Part shown: positions 62,901 to 64,000 of the stretch, piece after piece
Layout of the letters: each line of letters starts with the position of its first letter
Position numbering within the stretch: position 1 is the stretch's first letter
Assembly: GCA_950097015.1 (NCBI GenBank)
Contig: CATNEN010000001.1
Coordinates: 19,286,501-19,350,500 of the forward strand
Length of the DNA: 64,000 nt
DNA from: Macrostomum hystrix
Taxonomy: Eukaryota; Platyhelminthes; Macrostomidae
Reading direction: 5' to 3'
The notes under the pieces: model-generated
What the model was told of the DNA's origin: nothing
The model's database searches: none
What the model saw: the letters and a program-made list of their open reading frames with translations, nothing else
Program-made: the position numbers and the translations under genes

Positions 62901-64000
62901 CTAGAATACAACTATTTCAACAACTAAAGAAAATGAGCAATAATTAGATAGGGAATGTACAAGCCCAGACAGTTTGAAAAATTACATTGCTTACTACTTA
63001 CATGCTAAAAATGTGCTGTAGTCTGCTGAGCAGCCTCCAGGCAATCTGTGGAGTCAGCGCTGCCCTGGTGCTGTGGGAGGGCTAGGGAGTAGGAAGTCTG
63101 CGGTTACCCGTGCACACTCACCTCCGCTCGCCACCCCCTCCTCTTTCTCTCTCTCGTTCCAGCTGTCTGCGCTCTGACTCGTATTGCACGCCATGGTGCA
63201 ATCGCTTCGATTCGGAAGAAAACTGGCAGATAATTGCTCAAATGCTCCTACTATAAGTAGAGCACAGTCCGACGAATACACCGGATGGAGTTAGCATTTT
63301 GGCAGCACACTTTCTCTACTTAGATTGCACATTTAGGACAGTTTTTATCAATCATTTTGTGAGTTGGAAGCTCTATTTAGAAGTCACGAAAGTGAACAAG
63401 TTTCTAGCTCTTTTTGTGTCGCGACTAAGATACGCTATTTTTGCTAAGTTAGAGGTTCCTCTAGACTTAGAGAATTCCCGATCCCTGAGTTAAAGCCCCA
63501 GCGAGGAAATTTGGCAATCCCAAGCCTGACTACCTGGTTGCTCCACTGCTAAGAAGCATTAGTGTTGAGGTCGGTAAAGCCCTTTCTGAAATCTTAGCGT
63601 TGCTTTCTTGGTTATTTTTACCAACTAGTTTGAAAATCACCTAAAACATGTGAAAATCGACCAAAAACAGGTGGTCAAAAAACAAAAACAAAAATGGTCT
63701 GAAAACAGCAATATTAGTGAATTTTTAAAACTTTCAAAACATGTTCATGATTTCGTGACTAAAACGATGAGAATGTTAGATTCGCGGGGGAATATAACCT
63801 ATTTTCAGGTATGCACAGTTTCAAAGTGTTGTCAAATTTTAATTTGTTCATTTTAAAATGGCCTTCGTCGAACCAGTCCTCCTAGGTTGAATCTGACGTT
63901 TAAAAACCAATAGGTCAATGTTAACCCCCATAGCCCAATGCACACAACTAAACAACAGATATCAAAGTATAACATGCTAGAAAAAATACCATGCCCACCC
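62901..64000. other. Window end without recognised gene
   Basis: Mixed-composition sequence. Short open frames (63054-63281 minus, 63299-63493 plus, 63650-63856 plus) show no recognisable domain, splice context or repeat relation to the rest of the window. Confidence 0.5.

Overview
This is nuclear DNA of an animal. Three spliced genes have recognisable bilaterian orthologues: focadhesin (FOCAD), the ciliary GTPase CPLANE2/RSG1 and the coiled-coil protein CCDC175. Their exons join in frame at GT/AG sites. Introns are packed with minisatellites, and FOCAD and CPLANE2 have an AG acceptor only a few bases before the ATG. The flavour suggests a repeat-rich spiralian, perhaps a free-living flatworm such as Macrostomum, but the species call is inference.

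Layout. 1-4635: a 46-bp satellite. 5281-15230: FOCAD, nine coding exons, + strand, followed by CPLANE2 (16335-19075, three exons, + strand). 20594-40457: a minus-strand tandem cluster of secreted LamG-type genes, reshaped by a recent 4155-bp tandem duplication that created a chimeric gene. The second copy of the unit is split by an 8.8-kb CACTA/EnSpm-like transposon (28194-36992) carrying a transposase and a divergent four-exon accessory gene. 40590-42890: a 15-bp satellite that appears to be seeded in a broken LamG gene. 44334-54242: CCDC175, 14 exons, + strand, with possible alternative 3' exons. 54668-62900: a graveyard of nested elements. It holds a LINE piece with an AlkB oxygenase signature, an endogenous toti-like dsRNA virus with a preserved -1 frameshift site, a Jockey-like LINE split by an antisense LINE, and inside that an intact gag-only LTR element. 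62900-64000 shows no recognisable gene.

The host genes do not form one pathway. CPLANE2 works in ciliogenesis, CCDC175 is a coiled-coil protein of unknown function, and FOCAD is a large helical-repeat scaffold. All exon joins were worked out by hand from splice signals and reading phase, with no transcript evidence.
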